From Betaproteobacteria bacterium (GTDB lineage: Bacteria > Pseudomonadota > Gammaproteobacteria > Burkholderiales > Burkholderiaceae_E), in assembly GCA_016868375.1 (NCBI GenBank), contig VGHA01000013.1, positions 1 to 50,574 on the forward strand: 50,574 bases of DNA, given 5' to 3'. Both the position numbers and the translations under genes were made by a program. The notes under the pieces are model-generated. The model made no database searches, had not been told where the DNA came from, and saw nothing but the letters and a program-made list of their open reading frames with translations. Position 1 is the first letter of the stretch, and every line of letters begins with the position of its first letter. This document shows, piece after piece, positions 25,069 to 33,522 of the stretch.

Positions 25069-27456
25069 ATGCTGACGCTTTCCGATCTCGATCTTTCACT
25101 GCTCGCCCGGGAGTGGCCCCTTGAGCGCCTGAAGGCTGAAGCTGTGCGGCTTCGTGATCTTGGACACGGAGATCGGGTGTCGTACTCGCGCAAGGTGTTT
25201 ATCCCCCTTACGCGCCTCTGCCGCGACGTCTGCCATTACTGCACGTTCTCGGCAACGCGCAGACAGGTTCCAGCGCCCTACCTGTCTCCCGGGCAGGTGC
25301 TTGACATCGCCAGGGCGGGCGCCCGCGCCGGCTGTCACGAGGCCTTGTTCACGCTGGGCGATCAGCCCGAGGAACGGTGGCCCGAGGCGCGCGCGGCGCT
25401 TGATGCACTGGGGTATCGCAGCACGATCGATTATCTGGCTGCCATGGCGGATCTGGTGTTGCGCGAAACGGGTTTGTTGCCGCATGCAAACCCTGGTGTC
25501 ATGACCCGCGATCAGCTCGCCCAGCTTCGAAAAGTGTGCGCCTCTCAGGGCCTCATGCTCGAGACCAGCGCGGAGCGCTTGTCGCAAAAAGGGGGCCCCC
25601 ATCATGGATCCCCTGATAAATGGCCTCAGACCAGGCTTGCCACGCTGCGCGCCGCGGGTGAACTCGCGATTCCATTCACCACCGGTATCCTGATCGGTAT
25701 CGGCGAAACCCGTGATGAACGACTCGATTCATTGCTGGCGCTGCGCGACCTGCATCGCCAGCACGGCCATATCCAGGAAATCATCATCCAGAATTTCCGG
25801 GCCAAGCCAAGAACGCTGATGGCAGGCGCCGACGAGCCCGATTGCAAAGAGCTCGCCTGGACGATTGCGCTTGCACGGATCGTGTTCGGCCCGCAGATGA
25901 ACATCCAGGCGCCGCCCAACCTGAGCGCGCGTGAGTATCCTCAGCTGATCGACGCGGGCATCAACGACTGGGGTGGAATCTCGCCCGTCACACCCGACCA
26001 CGTCAACCCGGAGGCACCGTGGCCGGCAATTGAGGCGCTTCGCGCGCGCACCGCGCAGGCGGGCAAGATCCTGGTGGAGCGACTACCCAGCTACCCTAGC
26101 TATGCCCTGGATGCCCGTCGCTGGCACGACCCGCGGATCGCGACCGAGGTGGTGCGGCGAATCGACGCGCAGGGTTATGCTCGTGGAACGCAATGGGTCG
26201 CGGGTCAACCGAGCACACCACCCGCTGAGCCTGCTCCGCCCAGACGATCTCCAACCCGGTCGATCGACGCGCTCCTGGCGCGTGCGCAGGCGGGGGATCG
26301 GCTTGATGAATCCATGATTGTCCGACTGTTTGAAGCGCGCGCTGACGACTTCGCCGCAGTGTGCGCAGCGGCGGACCAGCTTCGTGCCAACGCAAGCGGC
26401 GATACGGTTCGCTATGTGGTCAACCGCAATATCAACTACACCAACGTCTGCCAGCACGCCTGCAGCTTCTGCGCCTTTTCCAAAGGTCGCCAGAACGCGG
26501 ATCTGCGCGGCAGTCCTTACAATCTCGACGACACCGAGCTTGCCCGTAGGGCTGTTGAAGCCTGGGACCGGGGCGCCACCGAGCTTTGCATGCAGGGGGG
26601 AATCCACCCCGCCTACACCGGCCACACGTATCTGCATACCCTGGAAACGGTAAGGCAAGCCGCCCCGTCTATTCATGTGCATGCGTTTTCGCCACTTGAG
26701 GTTCACCACGGCGCCCAAACGCTGGGGCTCTCGATCGAAGCCTATCTGTCCAGGCTTCAGCGGGCAGGCCTCGGATCGCTGCCTGGCACCGCGGCGGAAA
26801 TTCTTGACGACAACGCGCGCGCAATTCTCTGCCCGGACAAGCTCAATACGGCTCAGTGGCTCGCCATCATGGAGACCGCGCACCGAGTCGGTCTACCCTC
26901 CACCGCAACCATCATGTTCGGACACGTCGACCAACCGTCGCAGTGGGCCGTGCATCTGCTGCAAATCCGTGATCTGCAGGCGCGCACCGGTGGCTTCACC
27001 GAGTTCGTGCCGCTACCCTTCATTCACATGGAGGCGCCGCTGTATCGAAAAGGCCTAGCCCGTTCAGGCCCCACCTGGCGTGAAGCCCTGTTGATGCACG
27101 CGGTGGCCCGGCTGGTGCTGCATCCGCTCATTCCCAATATCCAGGCCTCCTGGGTGAAACTGGGTCCGGAGGGTGTGAAGGCGGCGCTTGCCGCAGGCGC
27201 GAACGATCTCGGCGGCACACTCACCAACGAAAGTATTTCCCGGGCGGCGGGTACCGTTCATGGTCAGGAGTTTGCGCCCGCCCAGATGGATGCGCTCATC
27301 CAAAGCCTCAATCGCAGTCCCCAACAGCGAACGACGCTGTATCAGCCTCCCCCAGAGAACCAACGGCTTCGCTCGTATCGCGCCGCACCCGCAGCACCGG
27401 TCGTGCTTACCCCGATCAAACGACGCGCGGCGTCGGCTGAAAAAAGTCTCGTCTGA
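25069..27456 (+). CDS. fbiC: Bifunctional FO synthase (CofG-CofH fusion, FbiC)
   Basis: A 795-residue fusion of two radical SAM enzymes. The N-terminal CofG half has CRDVCHYC (C51, C55, C58), and the C-terminal CofH half begins near residue 400 with CQHACSFC (C461, C465, C468). CofH joins tyrosine-derived and 5-amino-6-ribitylaminouracil moieties, and CofG closes the deazaflavin ring to give FO. The single-chain order is that of actinobacterial FbiC; archaea and cyanobacteria use separate proteins. A Pro/Arg-rich linker (about residues 378-400) separates the halves. Central gene of the F420 operon. Confidence 0.95.
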   Translation: MLTLSDLDLSLLAREWPLERLKAEAVRLRDLGHGDRVSYSRKVFIPLTRLCRDVCHYCTFSATRRQVPAPYLSPGQVLDIARAGARAGCHEALFTLGDQPEERWPEARAALDALGYRSTIDYLAAMADLVLRETGLLPHANPGVMTRDQLAQLRKVCASQGLMLETSAERLSQKGGPHHGSPDKWPQTRLATLRAAGELAIPFTTGILIGIGETRDERLDSLLALRDLHRQHGHIQEIIIQNFRAKPRTLMAGADEPDCKELAWTIALARIVFGPQMNIQAPPNLSAREYPQLIDAGINDWGGISPVTPDHVNPEAPWPAIEALRARTAQAGKILVERLPSYPSYALDARRWHDPRIATEVVRRIDAQGYARGTQWVAGQPSTPPAEPAPPRRSPTRSIDALLARAQAGDRLDESMIVRLFEARADDFAAVCAAADQLRANASGDTVRYVVNRNINYTNVCQHACSFCAFSKGRQNADLRGSPYNLDDTELARRAVEAWDRGATELCMQGGIHPAYTGHTYLHTLETVRQAAPSIHVHAFSPLEVHHGAQTLGLSIEAYLSRLQRAGLGSLPGTAAEILDDNARAILCPDKLNTAQWLAIMETAHRVGLPSTATIMFGHVDQPSQWAVHLLQIRDLQARTGGFTEFVPLPFIHMEAPLYRKGLARSGPTWREALLMHAVARLVLHPLIPNIQASWVKLGPEGVKAALAAGANDLGGTLTNESISRAAGTVHGQEFAPAQMDALIQSLNRSPQQRTTLYQPPPENQRLRSYRAAPAAPVVLTPIKRRAASAEKSLV

Positions 27457-27473
27457 CGGAGCCCCGAACGCCA

Positions 27474-28427
27474 ATGATCATCGCGATTTCTGGCGGCGTC
27501 GGTGGAGCGCGCCTTTGCCAGGGCCTGGTTCAGATTCTGAGCCCCGCAGAGCTCGCCATCGTCGTTAACGTCGGTGACGACTTCGAGCATCTCGGCCTAT
27601 CGATATGCCCCGATCTCGATACCGTGATGTACACGCTGGCCGGCCTCCACAACCCGACGCTCGGTTGGGGACGCGCGGACGAAACCTGGAATTTCATGCA
27701 GGTGCTCGAGCAGTTGGGCGGGGACACCTGGTTTCAGCTGGGCGATCGCGATCTGGCGGTACACATTGAACGAACACGACGGCTGGCTGCCGGCGAGCCA
27801 CTCTCCTCGATCGCAGCTGACTTCTGCCAACGGCTTGGAATCCGCCACACGATCATACCGGTCACGGATCAGAGGCTTCGCACTCGGGTGATCAGCCGCG
27901 ACGAAGGCGAGCTTGCGTTTCAGGATTACTTCGTTCGACGTCGTGCACAGCCCGCGATCGTCGCGCTGCGTTTCGACGGAGCCGAGCAGGCGCAACTCGC
28001 CCCGCCACTTGCCCAGACGCTCGCAGGAAACCCACCACACCCGCAGCCACAGGGCGTCCTGATCTGTCCCTCCAATCCCTGGCTCAGTGTCGACCCGGTG
28101 TTGGCGGTACCCGACTTCCGCGATTGGATAGCCCGTCAGCGAATTCCCATCGTTGCGGTGTCTCCAATCATTGGAGGGCGCGCGGTCAAAGGCCCCGCCG
28201 CGAAAATCATGCAGGAGCTGGGCGTGGGCCACGACACCATGGGTATCGTCGACCACTATGGGTCTGCCGTTCAAGGCTGGGTGATTGATCGGGCGGACGC
28301 GCATCTGGCCGATTCAATTCGCGCTCGGGGTCATCCGGTGGCGGTCACCGAGTCCCTGATGACCGACCCTACTGTTGCCGCGGCGCTTGCGCACACTGCG
28401 GTTGCGCTGTTGCGCGAGCTGGCGTGA
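27474..28427 (+). CDS. cofD: 2-phospho-L-lactate (or phosphoenolpyruvate) transferase CofD
   Basis: A 317-residue enzyme that moves the activated phospho-three-carbon unit onto FO. The N-terminal GGVGGARL (residues 7-14) and DTVMYTLAGLHNPTLGWG are family hallmarks, followed by QLGDRDLAVHIERTRRL and SNPWLSVDPVLAVP. GGAG precedes the ATG 17 bases after fbiC. Its stop overlaps the GTG of cofC. The product (F420-0, dehydro-F420-0 or a glycerate analogue) depends on what CofC activates. Confidence 0.94.
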   Translation: MIIAISGGVGGARLCQGLVQILSPAELAIVVNVGDDFEHLGLSICPDLDTVMYTLAGLHNPTLGWGRADETWNFMQVLEQLGGDTWFQLGDRDLAVHIERTRRLAAGEPLSSIAADFCQRLGIRHTIIPVTDQRLRTRVISRDEGELAFQDYFVRRRAQPAIVALRFDGAEQAQLAPPLAQTLAGNPPHPQPQGVLICPSNPWLSVDPVLAVPDFRDWIARQRIPIVAVSPIIGGRAVKGPAAKIMQELGVGHDTMGIVDHYGSAVQGWVIDRADAHLADSIRARGHPVAVTESLMTDPTVAAALAHTAVALLRELA

Positions 28428-29026
28428 GCCTCTGGCTGATCATCCCGATTCGTGGGCTCGCCTCGGGTAAATCGCGCCTGGCGGACATCCTTAGCCCGCT
28501 GGAAAGAAAGCAATTCAATACTGCATGCCTAGACCGCGCCCTTGATGCTTTTTCGCAAACCCAGGGCACACCCGCTCGATCAATCGTGGTCAGCCCCGAA
28601 GATGATGCACTGGCCCACGCGGGTGCACGAGGTGCCGTGGCGCTGCGAGAGCACTCAGTTGGCAATCTGAATGGGGCGCTACTTCAGGCAAGCGATCTTG
28701 CGCGTCAGAAAGGCGCAGCACGGCTTTTGATTCTGGCCGCAGACCTTCCCCTGATTTCGGCGCAGGCGCTCACGGCCCTGATCAACAGTTCCGACCCTGC
28801 AGGCGTTCAGATCATCGTCGACAAGACAGGCTCGGGCACCAACGCGCTGCTGCTCCCAGTGAGTGCCGCGCAGCAGTTTTATTTCGGCGAAAACAGCCTC
28901 TCAAAACATCGAGCCGTCTTTACCGAGCTCGGATACAGAACGACCATCTGGCGGGATGACTCACTCGCGTTCGATATCGATACGCCTGAAGATCTGGGCT
29001 GCTGGCTGGAATTAAAGCTTTCCTAG
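28424..29026 (+). CDS. cofC: Phospholactate/phosphoenolpyruvate guanylyltransferase CofC
   Basis: A 200-residue nucleotidyltransferase. The N-terminal IPIRGLASGKSRLADIL with Lys16 is the GTP-binding signature, followed by LDRALDAF, a DLPLIS metal-binding block and an SGTNALLL region. It starts at a GTG overlapping the cofD stop by 4 bases. It makes the GDP-linked C3 donor for CofD. Bacterial CofC enzymes may use phosphoenolpyruvate, 2-phospholactate or, in one Paraburkholderia, 3-phosphoglycerate. The sequence does not let me choose. Confidence 0.92.
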   Translation: MSLWLIIPIRGLASGKSRLADILSPLERKQFNTACLDRALDAFSQTQGTPARSIVVSPEDDALAHAGARGAVALREHSVGNLNGALLQASDLARQKGAARLLILAADLPLISAQALTALINSSDPAGVQIIVDKTGSGTNALLLPVSAAQQFYFGENSLSKHRAVFTELGYRTTIWRDDSLAFDIDTPEDLGCWLELKLS

Positions 29027-29073
29027 GCGTCCAACCCCCGTTACGATTTCCACGCACTGCCTACATGCCAACC

Positions 29074-29089
29074 TTGGCCAGCTGGCCAA
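29074..29089. promoter_or_regulatory. 16-bp perfect palindrome next to an SD
   Basis: TTGGCCAGCTGGCCAA is a perfect 16-base palindrome ending two bases before the AGGAGG site (29092-29097) of the frameshifted Bug gene. It may be an operator or a hairpin that affects translation. Confidence 0.4.
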
Positions 29090-29106
29090 TCAGGAGGTTT
29101 GTTGTA

Positions 29107-30071
29107 ATGACCCTAACTACCCGAATCATCACCGCCACGGCCATCGCAGGCGCCCTGGTGGCCTGCAAGGCGCACGCCCAGGATGCCTGGCCCAGCCGGC
29201 AGGTGACAGCAGTGGTTCCGTTTCCAGTCGGCCAGGGCATTGACGTGATGGCAAGAGTGCTCACCACCGAGATGAACCGCATCACCGGGCAGCCGTTTAC
29301 CGTCATGAATCGCGAAGGTGCAATCGTTCAATCGGCACCACGGCGGTGGCGCGCGCCAAGCCCGATGGCTACACGCTGCTGATCGGCCCCAACACACCCA
29401 TCACGATCGCCCCGCACGTTCTGAAATCAATTCCCTACTCCTTTGATTCGATCGTACCGGTCTGCCAGACCTTCGAAAATGTCATGGCGATCTTCGTCAA
29501 GCAGGGCTCGCCCTGGCGAACACTAAAAGATTTATTCGACGCTGCGCAGGCGCAACCCGGAAAGCTCACCTGGGGACATACGGGACCCGGGGCAGTGCCG
29601 CACCTTTCCATGGCCGGGCTCCTGCGCACCACAACCCTTTCGGTGCAGGACGTCCCATTTCGAGGGGAACTGCAAATGCTGCCGCTGATATTGTCTGGCG
29701 AATTAAGCTTCGCAGCCGCCTCCATCTCGGGTCTGTATGGCAGGGGCCTTGAACCGCTCGCGGTGTTTGCCGAGAAACGTCATTCCGCCTACCCCGACAC
29801 CCCCACCGTGGCTGAGCTTGGCTATCCCGCCGGTGTGCCCGGCCTGAATGGCGTGTTTGTTCCGCAGGGAACGCCGGCACCCGTGGTGGCCGCCATTGAA
29901 AAAGCCTGCAAGGCCGCGGTTGACTCCGAAGGATTCACCACCTTCGCGGCCCGGCTTCGACAGACGCCCGCCTATCTGGACAGCGCATCCTTCACCAGGC
30001 GTCTGCGCGAAGACTTCGAAGCAAAAGGGGCGTTGGTTAAAGCGCTCGATATCAAGCAGGACGGCAACTAG
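29107..30071 (+). pseudogene. Bug/TctC family binding protein, frameshifted
   Basis: A Bug receptor gene split by one frameshift. Frame 1 starts at ATG 29107 with AGGAGG upstream, a signal peptide (ending KAHAQ) and QVTAVVPFPVGQGIDVMAR up to MNREGA. From base 29328 the homology continues in another frame (SIGTTAVARAKPDGYTLL) to the stop at 30071. Compared with the usual GAGGSIG, one base is missing between 29323 and 29327. No other damage is seen, so this is either a recent mutation or a sequencing error. It follows cofC by 80 bases. Confidence 0.85.
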
Positions 30072-30075
30072 CCGC

Positions 30076-30112
30076 TCTGGCGCGCAACGTGGGCGGAACC
30101 TTGTCCGCCAGA
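30076..30112 (+). terminator. Possible terminator of the F420/Bug transcript
   Basis: Two mutually exclusive stems just after the Bug stop: TCTGGCG (30076-30082) with CGCCAGA (30106-30112), or GGCGGA (30092-30097) with TCCGCC (30104-30109). No T-tract follows, so termination is tentative. Confidence 0.3.
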
Positions 30113-30286
30113 ACGCGAATTAAATCAGACACTTAGGTGATTTATTCGTTTCAACCATCAACTCAACCATCAAACCAGATCTGGCTTTCTGCCCCGATCG
30201 ATGGCTTGACCGACTAGCCACAGACTTTAGTTCCTAACCGCGCTTTAAAACTCGCCGTCGGTCATCGCGCCGGTGTCCGTCTGGTA

Positions 30287-30306
30287 GGGAAGCGCATGCG
30301 CTTCCC
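30287..30306. terminator. 20-bp perfect palindrome, possible bidirectional terminator
   Basis: GGGAAGCG-CATG-CGCTTCCC forms an 8-pair stem with a CATG loop (perfect dyad over all 20 bases). It is downstream of both convergent genes. No T-tract. Confidence 0.45.
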
Positions 30307-30456
30307 CTCCCGCCCGGCGCCCACTCGCCTCGGCTGGCCAGACTCGCCCCCACAGCCCCCACCCCCCGGCCCCGGCGGCGTGGACGGTGCCTTAGTTGGT
30401 GGCATGCCAGCCATACAAGCCAAGGGCTCGCGGAAACGGCTGCTGCCCTCGCACGG

Positions 30457-32505
30457 TCACTTGTTGCCGTCCGCATTCCGGGCAAACCCCGCGATCAGTT
30501 GGAGGGCAGCGTGATCCCGGTTCAAGGCGTTCTTGAGGTAGTTGCTGTTCGTCTTGTTACCCATAAGCCCCGTGGTGGCGAGTGACACCTGCTGGCTGCC
30601 GCCGTTCAGGTGCAGATCCTTGAAAACCGCCTTCTCCTCGGGAGTGCGCCCGGCATTATAAGAGGGCACGATGCTTGGTGCGTCGGGCTCATTGGCAACC
30701 GCCGAAGCACTGAGCGCGTCGGCGCCACTGCGCTGGATATTTTCATTGATCGACTGGAGCAGCGACTTGACTTCGACATCGATCATCCCGGTCCGGTCCT
30801 TGCCGCTCTTGCAGTTGAAGCACGGTATTGAGCCGGAAAGCTGGGCGAGCACCAATATCCGGGCGGCGAACTTGTAAGGATTTTGGCCTTCACTCCGATA
30901 TGACTTGTCGTCGCGCATGGCCTCAATTTGCCCGATCAGCTCGGTGATGGCTTTCTTTCGTATGGCCTCCTGAGGATTGCCAAATGAGAGCATGTCCCGG
31001 GATGCGCTCGCGGTCTTGAGCAGCGTTTCGATCGCAGCGTCGTTGTCGGGCCTGGCGGTGTTCCAGTGGCTTGATAAAAAAAACATCGCTCCGATATTCA
31101 CACCGACAGAAAACGTGACTGGCTGCGGTCTGAGCTTCCACGAACCCGGCGATCCGTCCGGCGCTGGGCCTGGCATTTCGATACTGTTTTCCGGTTTTGC
31201 AATAGCAGCCCAGGCTGCTTTCTGGCCTTCAATCATGTCGGTTTCTTTGCTGCCATGGGTCTGGAGCGATACCGACACCATGGGGATCAGCCAGCTGCCA
31301 TCGTCTTGTCGTTTGCATGCGGAGGGCATTTCGCTTCCCGCGGCACGCACGAGTTCCGCAACCTTCGCCTTGTTGGCCTCTTTACGGTCCTGCGAATCGT
31401 TGAGTCCGTAAGCATCGAGCACGCCATGCCGAAACCCTTTGAAGGACAATTCGGCCTCGCTGTTTTGGGCGGGCTTGAATTCGGTCATCCAGAAGTTGGC
31501 GGGATGCGTGGTGTCTTTGCTGTTCATGCTGGAGACACCGCGCTGGCCATCTGTGTATCCGGATGCCAACTGGGGAATTTCGGCGGCAGGGATCAGCCGG
31601 CTGGTCATCGCGAGGCTGGTGTTCCCGTCAATTGACTTGAAGTCATGCTCATAAGTATGCGTGCGCCAGGCCTCGGATTTTTCGGTGAGCGCCACATAAC
31701 GCTGGCCCAGTTGCTTACTGATCTTTGCTGTGGATGCCCACTCATGGTCGCCCAGCCCCGCCGCTTTGAGCCGCCCCCTGATGAACAAGGCGAGGGCAGC
31801 CTTCGGGTGAATGTTCGCGACCTTATTTTCCCGATAAATATCTTTGAATGACAGTCCGTTTTCAGCCTGTTGCTGGATGGTTCGGGCACGCCGGGCGTTA
31901 CTGCTGAACAGGCAACGGACCCAGCCCCACTTGGTTGGTGAGTTCTTGCCGCCCACCAGCGTTGCCATGTCGTTGAAGTTGGACAACGTGCTACGCGCGC
32001 GATCTCCGTTCGTGTAGTCAAATTCTTGGAGCGCCTTGTCGAGGTCGGTTTGAATTGCCTCCAGTGCCTGGAGAGCTGTCTCGTTGCGAGTGACCTCCTC
32101 CTTAGGCTTAAATGAACCCACTAATGAACCCACTACGTCTTGGGCCGACTTGTAGTGCCGTTTTCGAAACTCGAGACAGTCACTCTCCTGGTAGGGGCCC
32201 ATGGCCGATGCTGGAGCGCGCGAGGCTGGGTCGCGGTTCGCCGGTTGAGGGCCGAGCAGCTGCTCGACATCGTCGTCGCCATCGATCTCGAACCTATCGC
32301 CAGCCTTTTGCGCAGCAGCGTTCGCTTGATGCAGGCTCTGCGGCTGGAGTCCGCTCTCAGGCTGTTCGGACCGGTTAGCCAGCCCTAAAAAATCGTGGGG
32401 GTTCCTGAGTTGCTGGGCCGACCCCGCACTGACGGGTGCCTGGGACAGCAATGAATTGGCGGCACTCCCGTTGGGTTGACCGCTGACCTTGAGGCCGTTG
32501 CCCAT
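30457..32505 (-). CDS. SopB/IpgD-family inositol phosphate phosphatase, probable type III effector
   Basis: A 682-residue protein. The phosphatase motif is CKSGKDRTGM with Cys565 and Arg571 (CX5R), as in Salmonella SopB and Shigella IpgD. An upstream block FSVGVNIGAMFF (about 463-475) resembles their GVNE motif. After the catalytic loop, LHLNGGSQQVSLATTGLMGNK matches the SopB C-terminal NTGxxGNK region. The first 100 residues are Ser/Gln/Asn/Ala-rich and disordered-looking, fitting a secretion signal. There is no Sec signal peptide. AAAGGA precedes the ATG. It would dephosphorylate inositol phosphates or phosphoinositides in a host cell. A chaperone-like gene lies directly upstream; no secretion apparatus is in the window. 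Base composition looks less GC-rich than flanks. Confidence 0.88.
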   Translation of the reverse strand: MGNGLKVSGQPNGSAANSLLSQAPVSAGSAQQLRNPHDFLGLANRSEQPESGLQPQSLHQANAAAQKAGDRFEIDGDDDVEQLLGPQPANRDPASRAPASAMGPYQESDCLEFRKRHYKSAQDVVGSLVGSFKPKEEVTRNETALQALEAIQTDLDKALQEFDYTNGDRARSTLSNFNDMATLVGGKNSPTKWGWVRCLFSSNARRARTIQQQAENGLSFKDIYRENKVANIHPKAALALFIRGRLKAAGLGDHEWASTAKISKQLGQRYVALTEKSEAWRTHTYEHDFKSIDGNTSLAMTSRLIPAAEIPQLASGYTDGQRGVSSMNSKDTTHPANFWMTEFKPAQNSEAELSFKGFRHGVLDAYGLNDSQDRKEANKAKVAELVRAAGSEMPSACKRQDDGSWLIPMVSVSLQTHGSKETDMIEGQKAAWAAIAKPENSIEMPGPAPDGSPGSWKLRPQPVTFSVGVNIGAMFFLSSHWNTARPDNDAAIETLLKTASASRDMLSFGNPQEAIRKKAITELIGQIEAMRDDKSYRSEGQNPYKFAARILVLAQLSGSIPCFNCKSGKDRTGMIDVEVKSLLQSINENIQRSGADALSASAVANEPDAPSIVPSYNAGRTPEEKAVFKDLHLNGGSQQVSLATTGLMGNKTNSNYLKNALNRDHAALQLIAGFARNADGNK

Positions 32506-32639
32506 GTTGTTCCTTTAGGAGGGTCGCTCGTTACTTAGCCTCTCAGCCAGGTGCTGGATGCCGCGATGGAGGACGGTTCTGTCAACGGGCTAGCGAGGCG
32601 CAGCCATTGCGCTTCGATTGAGCGGGCGCGCGCGTCGAG

Positions 32640-33521
32640 TTAGGTGATCGCGTCCCGTATGGTTGCCGCACGGAGGGACTGTCGTGGCAGGACGAGGCTG
32701 ATCAGCGGCAGCTCAGTGTCGGCTTCGATCTGAAGCGAGACGCGCTGCCCGATGACGGTCATGGTGTTGATCCGTAGCAGCCACTCGATTAGGGTGAGCG
32801 CCTGCTGGGGATCAGCGAGGGGGAGCGTGAGCGCTCGGTCGAAGCGCACGAATGCGTCATTTCTGTCAGCCTCGACAGTGACGAACTCCTCGTCAGCGAA
32901 CATAAAGAGCCCCCAGGGTACGGAGGGATCTGTCCGGAAGCTTTCCGCGAGCAGCGCATCGGTCGCGAGCGACTCGGTGACCTCTCAGAGAGCCTCCCAG
33001 TGCTCTGGGGAAGCTGGCTCTTCCTCGTCGTCTTCGATATCAGAGGCCTCGCCGCCATGCCGCAGAAGCTGCTCAGTCATTTCCGCCTGTGTCGCGTCGG
33101 TCCAGACGCGACGCTCAGCCTCGTAGACCGCGAGCAGATCGTCGGCAGGGATGTGGGCACCCGGCTGACCGGGAGCCGGTCGGGATGGGTTGGTTGCTGC
33201 GCACTCCAGCCGCAGGCTGTCGTCAAGGGCCAGCACATACCGCACACCCTGCGGCAACAGCCCCAACTCGGGGCGTGTCAGTGCGCTGATGGCATGTGGA
33301 GGCCAGTGGGCTGCGCTGCGATGTGTGATCGCAGGACTCACCATCACGAGGGCCTGTTCGGTCTGATACTGAAGCCAGGAGGATGCCAGGGCGTATTGAT
33401 TCATGAATCGCTCAAGCAGGCTGGAGACGACGGCGGGATCTTCATGGATTGTCAGTAAATTGGCGAGTGCGCACAACGGCCCAACGTGCAATGGCGCCCT
33501 TCGCCTTGCCCGGCGATTCAC
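32640..33521 (-). pseudogene. Type III chaperone-like protein interrupted by in-frame TGA
   Basis: A single reading frame of about 293 codons with one in-frame TGA at 32985-32987. The downstream part (VPWGLFMFADEEFVTVEAD... LIEWLLRINTMTVIGQRVSL) looks like a CesT-type chaperone: beta strands, a helix with LLRIN, then strands. The upstream part (LLERFMNQYALASSWLQYQTEQAL..., then an acidic IEDDEEEP linker) is unrecognised. The probable start is a GTG at 33521, one base after the stop of the preceding transporter gene, but an ATG at 33404 is possible. Position directly upstream of the SopB-like gene fits an effector-chaperone pair. The TGA is either a real lesion, a two-gene arrangement, or a base-call error. 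Confidence 0.5.
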
Positions 33522-33522
33522 C

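Larger units (their letters stand above)
30072..30456. other. Intergenic region, no supported gene
   Basis: Between the frameshifted Bug gene and the convergent SopB-like gene. It holds two alternative hairpins near 30076-30112, an 11-bp direct repeat TCAACCATCAA (30151-30161 and 30163-30173), a 20-bp perfect palindrome (30287-30306) and a C-rich stretch near 30345-30380. Open frames here lack a recognisable product or SD. Confidence 0.6.

Noticed and set aside
30234..30514. Small open frames on both strands before the SopB-like gene
   Set aside because: No SD, odd Arg/Pro-rich composition and overlap with a palindrome and C-rich sequence.
32985..32987. TGA read as selenocysteine
   Set aside because: No expected Sec/Cys position in a CesT-like protein and no SECIS-like hairpin noticed; a mutation or base-call error is simpler.
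30457..33521. Complete type III secretion island
   Set aside because: Only an effector-like and a chaperone-like gene are present; no apparatus genes are in the window.
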